From Lycium barbarum (taxonomy: Eukaryota > Streptophyta > Magnoliopsida > Solanales > Solanaceae), in the NCBI RefSeq assembly GCF_019175385.1, contig NC_083337.1, positions 50,320,938 to 50,384,937 of the forward strand: a stretch of DNA of 64,000 nt, read 5' to 3'. The position numbers and the translations under genes were made by a program. Every line of letters starts with the position of its first letter. Position 1 is the first letter of the stretch. The notes beneath the pieces were generated by a model. It was given only the letters and a program-made list of their open reading frames with translations, was not told the DNA's origin and ran no database searches. Positions 36,852 to 46,308 of the stretch are shown here, piece after piece.

Positions 36852-36891
36852 CCTGTTTATGAGTGTGAAGCCGGCCACATTTATAAACAGG
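36852..36891 (+). promoter_or_regulatory. Leader hairpin of E4
   Basis: CCTGTTTATGAGTGTG pairs with CCACATTTATAAACAGG (two G-U pairs), with a loop containing the self-complementary hexamer GCCGGC. Equivalent to the hairpins in T2, T3 and E3. A loop palindrome is typical of RNA dimer-initiation sites; function inferred. Confidence 0.6.
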
Positions 36892-37496
36892 AGGCTGCGG
36901 GGCATCTAGGAAATGTTGACCTTCTTTCTGTCTTAGATCGTGCGATAGAGCCAAGCCATAGGAAATGAGGTTCCTGGTATTAATCGTTAATTTTCGCAAA
37001 CGTCCAATAGTGACGGAAAAAGGCGAATGACGATATGGTAAGACACAGAGGTAAGTTGGGATATTTGTTCTGTTACTTGGGACAGGAAGTTCTGAATGGC
37101 TGGAATATGTCATACAGTTGTATGTTCTGTAAAGTATCGTCGATAATTGTTACGTACAGACTGTGAAGAGTAGGAATGGTAACAAAGATTCTGTAAGAAT
37201 GGATACGCCTAACAGGAAGGCGCGTGGGAAGGAAATATTGCAAACCGACAATAGGTGAGATGCGTTGTTCCAGAAAGGTTATGGATTTGGGCGTGGCAAC
37301 AAAGGTAAGGTCGCTACCATCGGGAATCTGGAAGCCCAAGACAGGAGGTAGTCATACACACAGACGGAAGGTGAGCATCAGGAACCAAAAGGATAAAACG
37401 GTAATTACAAAAGAAGGGACGTGTTACGAAAATGTTTTGGGAACTGTAAGACTTTGACTTGCTCCAGAGCATGCAATAAAGGTCATGTGAGGAAGC

Positions 37497-37599
37497 TGAT
37501 GCGAAAATATCGGCATTAAGACACCGAATTTCAGTGGAGCTTTTGGGTTAAGCATGCTCAGGTGGGAGCAATTCCATGATGGGTGACCCCCTGGGAAGT
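37497..37599 (+). pseudogene. 5S rRNA-derived segment carried by E4
   Basis: Begins TGATGCGAAAATATCGGC (5S: GGATGCGATCATACCAGC) and ends GATGGGTGACCCCCTGGGAAGT, in sense orientation with the element, 704 bases after the 5' LTR. Box C is nearly intact (one change, ATGATGGGTGACC) and box A is recognisable (GGTTAAGCATGCTCAGG). It is more diverged from 5S than the E3 copy. The stretch just upstream ('catgcaataaaggtcatg') is shared with E1, so the segment is an inherited component of the family. The last ~17 bases of 5S are missing, as in the other copies. Confidence 0.8.
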
Positions 37600-38655
37600 T
37601 TATAAGGAATTTTACATATTCGGATGTAAAAGACAAATGGAAAACTAGAATATCCTAAGTGAAACTACGGTATATGAGATAATGGGAGGCCATAAGAAGA
37701 CGCGTGAAACGAGGCAGACTAGCTCGGTAAATAGCCCTGGAATTAGGTTAGGCTTGAACAGCGCTTGGAAGTATTTTGTGAACCAGTTGATAGTGAATAT
37801 GTATGTATGTATGAATGTGTAAGATATCCCGCATATGATTGTATCGGTGGCGTGCGAGCCCCAGCAACCGAAACGACGGGGAGAAAGATATTGATCACGC
37901 AAAGGTGCCGAAGTAGGAGTGACAACAAGAATAAATGGTACAAGTGCTGCGAGTGAGCTGTTATTGTTTTGCTATAGGTTGAGGTTGGAAATTCCAGTAT
38001 AACGATACTCGGAAAAGAAAGAGGGTGTGCGTAAATGGAAGATAGGAAGCTTAAATGCCGGAAAAGGGGAAAGTTAAGAAAACCTTAGTAAGTGAAACCC
38101 CCGCGAGAAATTAATGGTAACAGTACGAGACCACTAAGATTAAAATTCAAGTAGGCATGTGAGATGAGATAGAGTGAGGTAAAAGGAAACGAGGAGAAAT
38201 GTGGAGAGGTTAAGAGTTGATTTCAACAAGTAGGTCTAAGAGAAGGAATGCTCAGGGTGGTGATGGTGTTGAGGTGAAAGATCTGTAAAAGGACAAGTAT
38301 GTAGCTATAGTAATATGCTTAGAGGTTTGATAGACAAGGACAGGGAGAATGAAAGTTGTAAGGGTTCTGTGCTGAGAGCAAAAATAGCGGAACGCTTAAG
38401 AAATATGGACGCACAGCTACAATATGAACACGTAGTTGAGAAGGAATTACGAGCAAGAGAGCTAAACAAGTGAAAGGACGAATAAAGGATAGAAAGGTAC
38501 GGAAATGTGGACAAATGAGGACCTAGACAGGAAGTAACAGAAAAGCTTAAGATAAGAAGTTTTTGATATGTTGGGCACAAAGTTGGAAAAAAAGGTGAGG
38601 AATAAGGTATAAGCGAAGACTTCATAAAGGACTATCAGCATATAAGGAACCCCTT

Positions 38656-38668
38656 AAAGGGGGGGAGG
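38656..38668 (+). other. Internal purine tract of E4 (candidate central PPT)
   Basis: AAAGGGGGGGAGG preceded by CCCCTT is almost identical to the 3' PPT 400 bases downstream, but is followed by ordinary interior sequence. Shared with E2b (8826-8844). A central plus-strand primer is inferred, not shown. Confidence 0.4.
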
Positions 38669-39037
38669 CCATATTAGGCTTACAAGGAATAACGATGAAC
38701 GAAATGAGCACCACCACATGAAGTCAAAGACAAGTATACCTGTATCGAGAGATACGAAAAGAGACTAAAGAAGAGTTGTAGTAAGAATCTAAAGGTGTGG
38801 CTTTTGTTAAGATATGGTCACGAAACAGTAACAGAAAAGAGACGATCTGAGAAGGACAAGGATAATACGTTGGCCCAACAAATTAGAAAACCCATGACAC
38901 GGGAAGAAGATTCATGTAAAAACCGAGAAGTTCGATTATAAAAGAAATAAGGCAAAGGATAAGGAGTGAGCCGGAAGGAAAGGACGACCACAAAGGAGAT
39001 CCTCCGAAGTATTATGACACCCCATAAGATTGGTTGA

Positions 39038-39057
39038 ACATTCGAGGACGAATGTTC
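39038..39057 (+). other. Pre-PPT hairpin of E4
   Basis: AACATTCG-AGGA-CGAATGTT: a perfect 8-bp stem with a 4-base loop, three bases before the PPT. The same motif precedes the PPT of E2b (9-bp stem), T2 (one mismatch) and T3; E0, E1, T1 and T4 have decayed or slightly altered versions. Confidence 0.6.
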
Positions 39058-39059
39058 TA

Positions 39060-39072
39060 AAGGGGGGGAGGA
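39060..39072 (+). other. Polypurine tract of E4
   Basis: AAGGGGGGGAGGA directly before the 3' LTR start TGTTATATCCCG. Confidence 0.88.
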
Positions 39073-41395
39073 TGTTATATCCCGTATTTCGTACATTCAG
39101 ATGATTCGAGAAAGTCGTGGCAAGTTAAGGACAAGATCATTTTCAGGAGTTGTTTGATGTACGAGTTGTTAAGAATACTATTCGTGTACGTCGGTAGTAT
39201 GGAAATATTGGGAAAGGCCACGGGAAAAAAAAAGAAAAATTCGCAAAATGACCTATGGTAATATCATGGAAGTCTAAGGGTAAAATGGTAATTTCACAAA
39301 GTCTTGAAAATTCATAAAAATTTCCATGTTGGTTGTGTGGCATAAGTATATGCCCACATTGCTTTGGGGGCTAAAGTGTGCCAAGGAAAACATTTGGTCT
39401 TCTTTGACCAAGTGAGAACTTAAGAAAAGAAAGGAAAAATCAAGAAAATTGGAGAATTTACTAGAGAGGGGCATGTGCCCCTCACATGTTTGGAAATATA
39501 TGTATATATATATGAAGTCTTCTTCTAATTCAAGAAAAAAGGAGAAGAACAAAACAAAAAAAAAAGATGAAGAGAGTGAAGGTGAGAGTTTCGGCCAACC
39601 ATGGAAAAATTTGGCCATGAGAAATCTTGTTCCAAAAATTATTTTCTTGTGGTATTCCCACTAATTCAAGGGTCATCTACAACGTGGCATAATCATTTCG
39701 GAAGATAAGTTACCCTTTTCGTCGTTCCCGCATTCGAGGCAAGTAGAGAAGTTGAAGAAGAAAGGTGAGTTTTAATCTTGTTTTATGTGTTATGAAGGGT
39801 TTATATGTGTTGTAGTATGCTAAGATGGAAGAAATTCATGATAGAAAGCAAGTTGGAGTTATGGCCGTGTGTATGTTTCTTTGGTGTAAGTATGATAAAT
39901 AAATTTTACTTAATGTTATTTGATTGTGGTATATGTTGTGGAGTGTGAAAATGAATGAAGTTCATGACAAAATGGATGTTGGGATGTTGGCCGAAAATGG
40001 GCTGCTTTGTATGTTAGGTAATGGCCCAATTCAAAACATGATTTCCTTTCCAAAAGTTATAAATGTTTTCCAAAATATACATTTTTCTCCAAAATCCAAG
40101 TTTTACGATTTTTGAAAGTTTTTATAACTAAAACAACGACTACGAAGTTATGATGACAATAATGAAGCTGGACATGAGAAAGTGTCTATGACGAATATGC
40201 CAAGGATATGTTCTTAACATGAATACGACGATATGAAATGTTAAGCTACTTTTGGATAATGACTACTTTGAAGGTTTTAAAGTACACGAAGTAATATGTT
40301 ATGATCCTGTTTTATGTTTTCTCGAGATGATGTTCTTCATTGATAGTCTCGCCTTATAATCGTTCCTTCAAGGCGGGACATGACGACCATGATGATTCCA
40401 TAATACAATCGGAGGTTACCGACCTTACGTCACTCCGATAGATACATGACTTTCCTTGGGCTCTCATGCATGCTATATATGTATATGGGAGGGGGGAAGG
40501 GATACATGTATATGGGGGTATGGGGAAGGGACACATGTTTCATCGGCACCTGGTCAGCTGGCATTATCATCCCGGACGCGGGATGCCCGGACGCGGGATA
40601 TATGGGCGAGCCGACATATTTCGGCGCTATGTGGGCGAGCCGAATTTTTCGGTGCTATGATATGATATGACCCAATAAGCATGCATGGTTTCCGCCCTAA
40701 GTGGCATTCATATGTACATGTATTTCAATCGGCCTATGATACACTATATGATTCCCATGATATGACATGATATGATATGATACGACTAAATATGATATGA
40801 CACGATATGACATGATATGATATGATACGACATGATATGCTATGATATGACATGATATGATACAGTATGACATGACACGATATGATATGACATGATATGT
40901 TCCCTACGAGATGCCATATGACTCCCTTGTGATTATCTCCACTAGTACCTATCCTTGTATTGTCGTTCATGCCTTACATACTCAGTACATTGCTCGTACT
41001 GACCCCTCTTCTTCGGGGGCTGCGTTTCATGCCGCGCAGGTACACCCAGATGAGCAAGGCTATTATAGAAGATGTTCCTGCGAAGTTGGCGAGCTCCATT
41101 TGACCCTGGAGTGTAGCCGAGTCAGCGTACTATGTTATGACGTTTGTTTGGAGTTAGAGACTTTGCAGACAGAGTTGTGGGTTCCGGGAGTCAGTTTGTA
41201 TTTTGATACAAGTTTTACACAGTTACAGATTTTATTTGATTTGAAAGCAACAAAATGAATATTTCAGAAATTTTATTATGTATGCTTGGCTTAGGGGTTC
41301 AAAGGGTTATATATGTAATAAGAGTCAGCGGGTTCGCTATGCTCCGAACATGGGGTCGGGTGCCCATCACACCTTAGTAAAGTCAGGGCGTGACA
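39073..41395 (+). repeat. E4 3' LTR (2323 bp) with a 1.1 kb internal deletion
   Basis: Collinear with the 5' LTR except that it jumps from the equivalent of 34339 to 35451 at position 40030, losing 1111 bases at an AAT microhomology. The lost part includes the CCGAAATTTCGG palindrome and the micro-exon-like block with both splice-like sites. Retained: TATA-like run near 39500-39517, first donor AAG|GTGAG near 39765, hairpin 40346-40379, second hairpin 40410-40437, terminal hairpins 40974-41045, 3' end GTGACA. Confidence 0.93.
40740..40905. repeat. Degenerate ATATGAC-type tandem repeat in the E4 3' LTR
   Basis: Partner of the array at 36130-36300, with different unit counts. Confidence 0.85.
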
Positions 41396-42989
41396 CGATC
41401 CAAGGGAGGTGTCTCCTTTATTATCTTTCAACTTCTACCTCTTATGACTGGTAATTCCCTGGGCTAATGGATTAATGAGGATGGCGGAATTCATTAAGCC
41501 CCTTTATGGAGTGTCCAATTATACCTCGATCCTTCAACCACAGTCATTTTCCACTACCATCTTTTTAACACCCTTGAAATTATTCTTGCTCTGGGTTCCC
41601 AATTCCGATTTATGTCTATATTACCATTAAAGGTTAATATTCCACACCGTCCATTCCCACGACTCATCTTTTCATTTTCTTCACTCATTTGTCCCGTAAC
41701 TCTCCTTAACTACTTGTCTGCATCACAGCTATGCTTCGTAGCTCTTCCCGTGTCCTGCCGCTTCTTGTTCTTATCATGAAATCCTTGCAAAGTACACTTT
41801 TTCCCATCTTCGTTTGGTCAAGCCTTCATCTTTCTTTTTGCCGCTACGGCTAGTTCATGTTTATAAATATTCCCCGTGTATCATTATTTCCCTCATGATC
41901 GAATCTCTATACTCTTTACAGCGGTTCTTATCTCATGTTGTTAATATATTGCCTCCTGGTCAGCTTTGTTAACTCACTATCCTCTCTCTTGTCCTTGATG
42001 ATTGCTCAACTTCCTTCAACCAACCCTTTAGTGTACCCTTCTTACTTTCGTCCTCAGGGGTTTTGAGTTCCTTTATACCTAAACGCTCTTCTCCACTTTT
42101 CATTTTATAACATTGGTCTTGGAGTTTGTAGAATATCCTTTCAGAAGTGTAAATTCGTTCTATCTCGAATTCATCTTTTGGGAAGGGCTTCTTCGTTTCC
42201 GAGGTAATTGCGGCGTGCTATTATGACTATGAATTCACATCTTGGGACGCTCGTCAAAGTCAGAAACCCTTAGCATCCCCGCAAAACCTGCTTATTCTTT
42301 CCCAATTCACATGCCTATTCATTGCTACTGTTCTTCAGTCCCACTTATCAAAATCTATTTTCGGCCCTATACATTCGTCCTTTCGTTACACACTATCATA
42401 CTCTATTCTTTCCGTATTCTTACTTTCGTCTGAATGGTCCTCTACCTCTACTGTCGTCCTAAACTCTCTCTTTCTCTCAGAAGCTTTACTTGGCCCTCGT
42501 TAACAACATACTTCTCTTGCTCACACTCCTCTTTTTCTTAGGGCATCCTAATCTTCTTACTCTTGTATACCCATTTTCTTCTTTTCCCTTGGGTTATTGC
42601 ATCAGGCTTATCCAGCTCTAATCTTTAGAGAAACTAATGTCACCTTGCCCTGTAGCACTTGCCACTTGAACTTCAATACCCTGTTCGATCAGTACCTTTA
42701 ACACATCGCAACGTCGATTATTGGGGCACGCATATTGATTGACCACACATAAAATATCATATATACCTCTCCTAACACCTTACTCACGAAGTATCCACAA
42801 TACTGTTTTAAACTCGTCCTAATTCTGTAGCTGTAATACGTCTTCTCTCTCTTTTCCAAGCTGGTCCACCTTATCCCTCGCAATCATTTAGAATTTCCAA
42901 CCGTGAGTTTTACACGCTTCTAATTTCCCTCAAGCCATTCTAGTTCCTCATCCTTCTCTCGTGTCTGAATCTGGAGGACTTCTTAAGAC

Positions 42990-43092
42990 ACTTCCCAGGG
43001 GGTCACCCATCCTAGTAATACTCTCGCCCAAGCACGCTTAACTTCAGAGTTCTGATAGGATCTGGTGCGTTAGTGCTGGTATGATCGCATCC
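42990..43092 (-). pseudogene. 5S rRNA-derived segment carried by E3 (best preserved copy)
   Basis: On the minus strand it starts GGATGCGATCATACCAGCAC at 43092 and runs to GGGAAGT at 42990. Over this ~103 nt it agrees with the plant 5S rRNA sequence I remember except for roughly five to eight scattered positions. All three internal pol III promoter elements are present: box A (AAGTTAAGCGTGCTTGG, about 43028-43045), intermediate element (GCGAGAGTA, 43019-43027) and box C (AGGATGGGTGACC, 43001-43013). The normal last ~17 bases and a T-run terminator are absent; the first T4 on that strand is a few hundred bases on. Sense orientation, ~1.06 kb from the 5' LTR. Not a functional 5S gene, but possibly still able to bind TFIIIA. 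Confidence 0.88.
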
Positions 43093-43436
43093 GTCCTGCT
43101 GCGTGGCCTTTATCACATGACCTAAAACAAGTTAAAGTTCTAGAGAATCCCAACAAAATTCCTGTAATGCATCTCCCTCCCGATTGGAAAGGTCCCTTAC
43201 TCTCCTAACCGAGCAAATTCTTGTTTAGCCTTCGGAACTCCCAATAACAACCATCAATCAACACACACGACTATCTTTCATTCCAAATTTTAAAATTCCT
43301 AGTGGTGGCCAAAAACATCTTAGTCGCAGTTACCTATAGGTACTTTTGTTATCGCTTCCTTTAGAACTCCCATTTATCAACTAATAATGATATCCTGAAA
43401 TAATTGTACACACACATAAGAATTTCAATAAAAGAC

Positions 43437-43935
43437 TCATATACCTATAGCCGACCTGTCCTGCTCTTGGTCTGGAGGGCTGTAAAGTGAAGTATCCTCC
43501 TCATCGTCCTTCCACCATTTGCTGGTCTGGCCCTCCTCATCTGTCTCATCCGAATCCGAGGGGTACAAATATCCCAACAACTCTTGATTTACCGAAGGCC
43601 AAGATAAAGGACTATAATAATCGGTAACACTTACAGGCGTAGCTTCCCTAACATAGTGCTCCACCATAGGCGAAGCTGGAGGGGTCAATTCTGGTACAGC
43701 CTCGGAAGCCTCCTCCACTGACGTCTTATACAAACCCTCAGACGGGTCCGTCTCGTAACTATCTTTCGACGGGTCCTCCTATATGGAAGTCAGGAACGCT
43801 GGGGGGATTGCCTCAATGTCCTCGGCAAGGTCTGCTGGGACTCCTCCTACTCGGTCCTGGGATATGGGGTCCCAAATCCACCCTGGGGACCTTCCTGGCA
43901 CCCCCTCTATCTTAAGTTGATCTCTTCATCGCTTA
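43437..43935 (-). pseudogene. Acidic open frame in E3 of unknown origin
   Basis: One frame is open from 43778 down to 43437 (about 113 codons). It contains TPPASPMVEHYVREATP and a strongly acidic stretch, SDSDETDEEG...KDDEEDTSLYSPPDQEQD. Upstream, the same frame continues for about 45 more codons (residues such as IEGVPGRSPGWIWDP) behind a TAG stop at 43779-43781, so the original frame was probably longer. No in-frame ATG begins the open part. It sits where gag would start in an autonomous element but has no zinc knuckle or Gag similarity. It is absent from E4. I do not recognise the family; it may be a captured host fragment or an element-specific protein. Low certainty that it is coding. 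Confidence 0.35.
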
Positions 43936-44053
43936 TCAAACTGCACCTACCAAAGGGAAAAGAGAATCAGAAATAATCTTTCCTAGACTCTGGCTCTAAC
44001 GCACGATCTAAGATAGAAAGGAAGGTCAATGATTCCTAAATTCCCCGCAACCT

Positions 44054-44093
44054 CCTGTTTATAAGTGTGGCCGGCTTCATACCCATAAACAGG
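44054..44093 (-). promoter_or_regulatory. Leader hairpin of E3
   Basis: CCTGTTTATGGGTATG pairs with CCACACTTATAAACAGG with a few wobble or mismatched positions; the loop contains GCCGGC as in E4. Confidence 0.6.
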
Positions 44094-44134
44094 ACTCTAC
44101 TGGACACCGTCTGTAGATAACCCTAGGACGAATT

Positions 44135-44146
44135 GCTCTGATACTA
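44135..44146 (-). other. Primer binding site of E3, tRNA-Met type with one change
   Basis: Minus strand reads TAGTATCAGAGC, one mismatch to TGGTATCAGAGC, just inside the LTR at 44150. Confidence 0.8.
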
Positions 44147-44149
44147 GTT

Positions 44150-46300
44150 TGTCACAACCCAAACCAAGGGGCCGTGACGAGGCCCGACCACTTCTGACCA
44201 AGCACCCCTAAACTCGCACTTGCCATATGCTGAATAACCTGGCGGCCCATTTCTAAATTATATCTGAATTATGGCATCTGCTGTAAATATTTATACAATA
44301 AACTCTACCTCAACAACTCATAAGGGGCCACAAAACTACATGACGTTCCCACTATACACAACTTTCTAAGGACCTCTATGGGGTATAAACTGTAGAAAAG
44401 ATAAGACAAGGCCCTGCCATACCCACATATCTACACAGCAAAATAGCATACCAAGAAAGGGCTGCAGCTCCGGACCAATGGAATGCACCGACTGTGGCTG
44501 AGGAGAGATCTTACTGGTATGGATTGTCTGTCTGGCTGGCTATCTGGTTCTGCGAGCATGAACGCAGCATCCACAACAAAGGACGTCAGTACGAGTAGTG
44601 TACTGAGAATGTAAGGCATGAATAATAACATAACATGAAGTATGGAACATAACATGAGATAAAGAGATAACCTGTACATCTGATTGCCTCATAAGGCAGA
44701 TATCATGCATGCTTAGCTTTCAAAAGAAAACATTTCTCATGTACATATATCATAATAGTGTTGTGGAACGTGCAGCCCAATCCATAAATATATTATGTTA
44801 CGGCGGAACGTGCAGCTCGATCCATATATATATCATATTGCTGCCGAACGTGCAGCCTGATCCATACCCATATATCTCGCGTTCGGGCATCCCGCGTCTG
44901 GGACGATGTCATAATATACCAACTAATCAGGTGGCTATGAATATATAACGCCTCGCCCTTTTCCGATGTCCCATATATACATATATATACATATATCATA
45001 TACATACATAATATAAGAAGCATGCATGGGAGACCTAATAAAAATTACCACTTTATCAGAGTGACGTAAGATCGGTAACCTCCGATTGTCTTATGGAACA
45101 ATCATCATCGCTTTACCTCACCTTGAAGGAACAATGATTATAAGGTGAGATCAACAACAATGAATAAAATCAAGGAAATCGTGAAATAATTTCAACAATC
45201 TCATCATAGAATTTAAAATCATAAACTTTGAAACTCTAAGAATGGGATTATCATCATCATCGCCATTTTCATCATGAAAACATAATCTTCTTTAGCGTCA
45301 TTAGAAACTTTAATAATCATGAATCTTTAGCTTTTGGAAATAAGGACATTATGGAAGACAAGTATTGATTCACAAGAAAGAAGTCATCATTGTCATCGTG
45401 GTCGTCATAGAAAACATCTCGTCTTTTATATCATAAAAACCTTGAGAATCATGAACTTCAAGATTTTCGTGAACAAGGATGTTATGGAAGACATGTATGG
45501 AGTCGTAACATAGGAATCATGCCTTTAGAAAGAAAGGGACTAGCCTTAACATACCTTTCGATCTCCTTGGCTATTCAACGTTTATCCTTTCAAGCTCGTA
45601 AATCTACATATAAACCATTCATACTATTGTTAGGCTCAAAGTCATACGCCCATCTCAAATCCTTAATTTAATTCCATTTAGAATCTGCTGAAATTCGGGC
45701 AGCATCTCCCCTGTTTATATGCCTAGCCCGAAATCACTATTCAGCAACCAACAACAACAATAATACAAACATCAACAACATCATTACCAACACCATTATG
45801 CTCCATAAAACATCCCACACGATGTTTTTCCAAATTCCTCAACTGAACAACTTGTTATACGACTATTTAGTAGTTTTTATCTTCATAAATAAACAAAAAT
45901 CAATATTAATAGGGAGAGATTCATAGCTTACTCCTTCTATAACCACAATATCTTCACTTTCCACCTTGAACTTAAGCCAAGACTCGTCGCTATATGATTT
46001 TGTAATCACAACTATACGCTGTATGGACCAGAATCGGGGATTATACTCGATTTGCGTTAAAATTTGATAAGTGAAAGTTGGAGGAAATTTCCAAAAGTTT
46101 AGGGTGGCTTAGAGGATGTTTGAATGAGGAAATAAGGGGGTAACCCCTTTTTATAACGTTTTATGCTCGGGTTGCACTGACCAAAAAAGTACTCAGCGCG
46201 TTCGCGCTGGGTAGTGGCGCGTTCGTGCTGGGTTGTCTGTCACCCCTTCTGCGCGCTCGCGCAGAGGATTTTCCTGGCCTGCCAGCCCCGCGTATAACGT
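44150..46300 (-). repeat. E3 5' LTR, truncated at its U3 end
   Basis: Starts (reverse) TGTCACAACCC at 44150. Modules on the minus strand: GC palindromes 46194-46209 and 46249-46264; TATA GTTATAAAAAGGGG about 46144-46156; a weak first donor GA|GTAAG near 45934; micro-exon-like block 45555-45603 ending AAG|GTATG; hairpin 45116-45150; TGACGTAAG region 45055-45085; terminal hairpins near 44555-44625; three repeats of a 'ggaacgtgcagc' unit at 44765-44860. At 46301-46308 the sequence switches to T3 LTR, so the first part of U3 is missing. Different LTR subfamily from E1. Confidence 0.8.
46144..46156 (-). promoter_or_regulatory. TATA box of the E3 LTR with upstream GC palindromes
   Basis: Minus strand GTTATAAAAAGGG. 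Immediately upstream on that strand, between 46194 and 46264, are three imperfect copies of CAGCGCGTTCGCGCTG, a CpG-rich palindrome also seen once in the E1 LTR (4534-4549). Confidence 0.5.
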
Positions 46301-46308
46301 CCATATCA
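46301..46308. other. Deletion junction between E3 LTR and T3 3' LTR
   Basis: Left of the junction the sequence is E3 LTR ('gcgtataacgt'); right of it is T3 LTR equivalent to the 5' copy from about 56908. CCATATCA is common to the two sides, so the join has about 7-8 bases of microhomology. About 0.75 kb of the T3 3' LTR, the rest of the E3 LTR and the 5' part of T4 are gone. Confidence 0.65.

Larger units (their letters stand above)
36794..39072 (+). mobile_element. E4 interior (2279 bp), no coding domain recognised
   Basis: After the PBS and hairpin the leader resembles that of T2 up to about 36970 ('cttctttctgtcttagatcgtgcgatag'), then diverges. A 5S-derived segment follows at 37497-37599. 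Open frames here are short, lack family motifs and are not shared with E2b, so I do not call them genes. The segment 38340-39072 is homologous to the E2b interior but lacks ~570 bases that E2b keeps. An internal purine tract lies at 38656-38668. The interior is A/G-rich on the + strand. Confidence 0.8.
33382..41395 (+). mobile_element. E4: full-length non-autonomous LARD-like element (8014 bp) carrying a 5S-derived segment
   Basis: Perfect duplications CGATC (33377-33381 and 41396-41400), LTR ends TG...CA, a PBS and a PPT define a complete element inserted in the E3 interior. The interior is only 2279 bp and has no gag or pol similarity in any frame, so movement would need proteins from another element. 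The two LTRs are nearly identical where aligned, suggesting recent insertion, yet differ in length (3412 versus 2323 bp) because of a large deletion in the 3' LTR and a small one in the 5' LTR. It shares PBS, leader hairpin and PPT hairpin with the chromovirus copies T2 and T3, which are plausible helpers. Confidence 0.93.
32748..46308 (-). mobile_element. E3: minus-strand non-autonomous element with 5S-derived segment, split by E4
   Basis: E3 pieces are 32748-33381 and 41401-44149 (interior) plus 44150-46300 (truncated 5' LTR). On the minus strand: LTR, PBS, leader hairpin, an acidic open frame (43437-43935), a 5S-derived segment (42990-43092), then A/G-rich interior. Its 3' end and 3' LTR are absent: the interior is cut at 32748 by the end of the T1 LTR. 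No RT or integrase is visible. The interior around 33080-33381 is homologous to E1 (5320-5640). A reversed long purine tract lies near 33172-33195, as in E2b and E4. Confidence 0.75.

Noticed and set aside
42990..43092. A functional 5S rRNA gene
   Set aside because: The last ~17 bases and the T-run terminator are absent, several bases differ from the gene, no tandem array surrounds it, and the same truncated segment recurs in two other elements.
1774..46300. E1 and E3 as the two ends of a single minus-strand element
   Set aside because: Their LTRs are different subfamilies, and their interiors overlap in homologous sequence (5320-5640 versus 33080-33381), so they are two copies.
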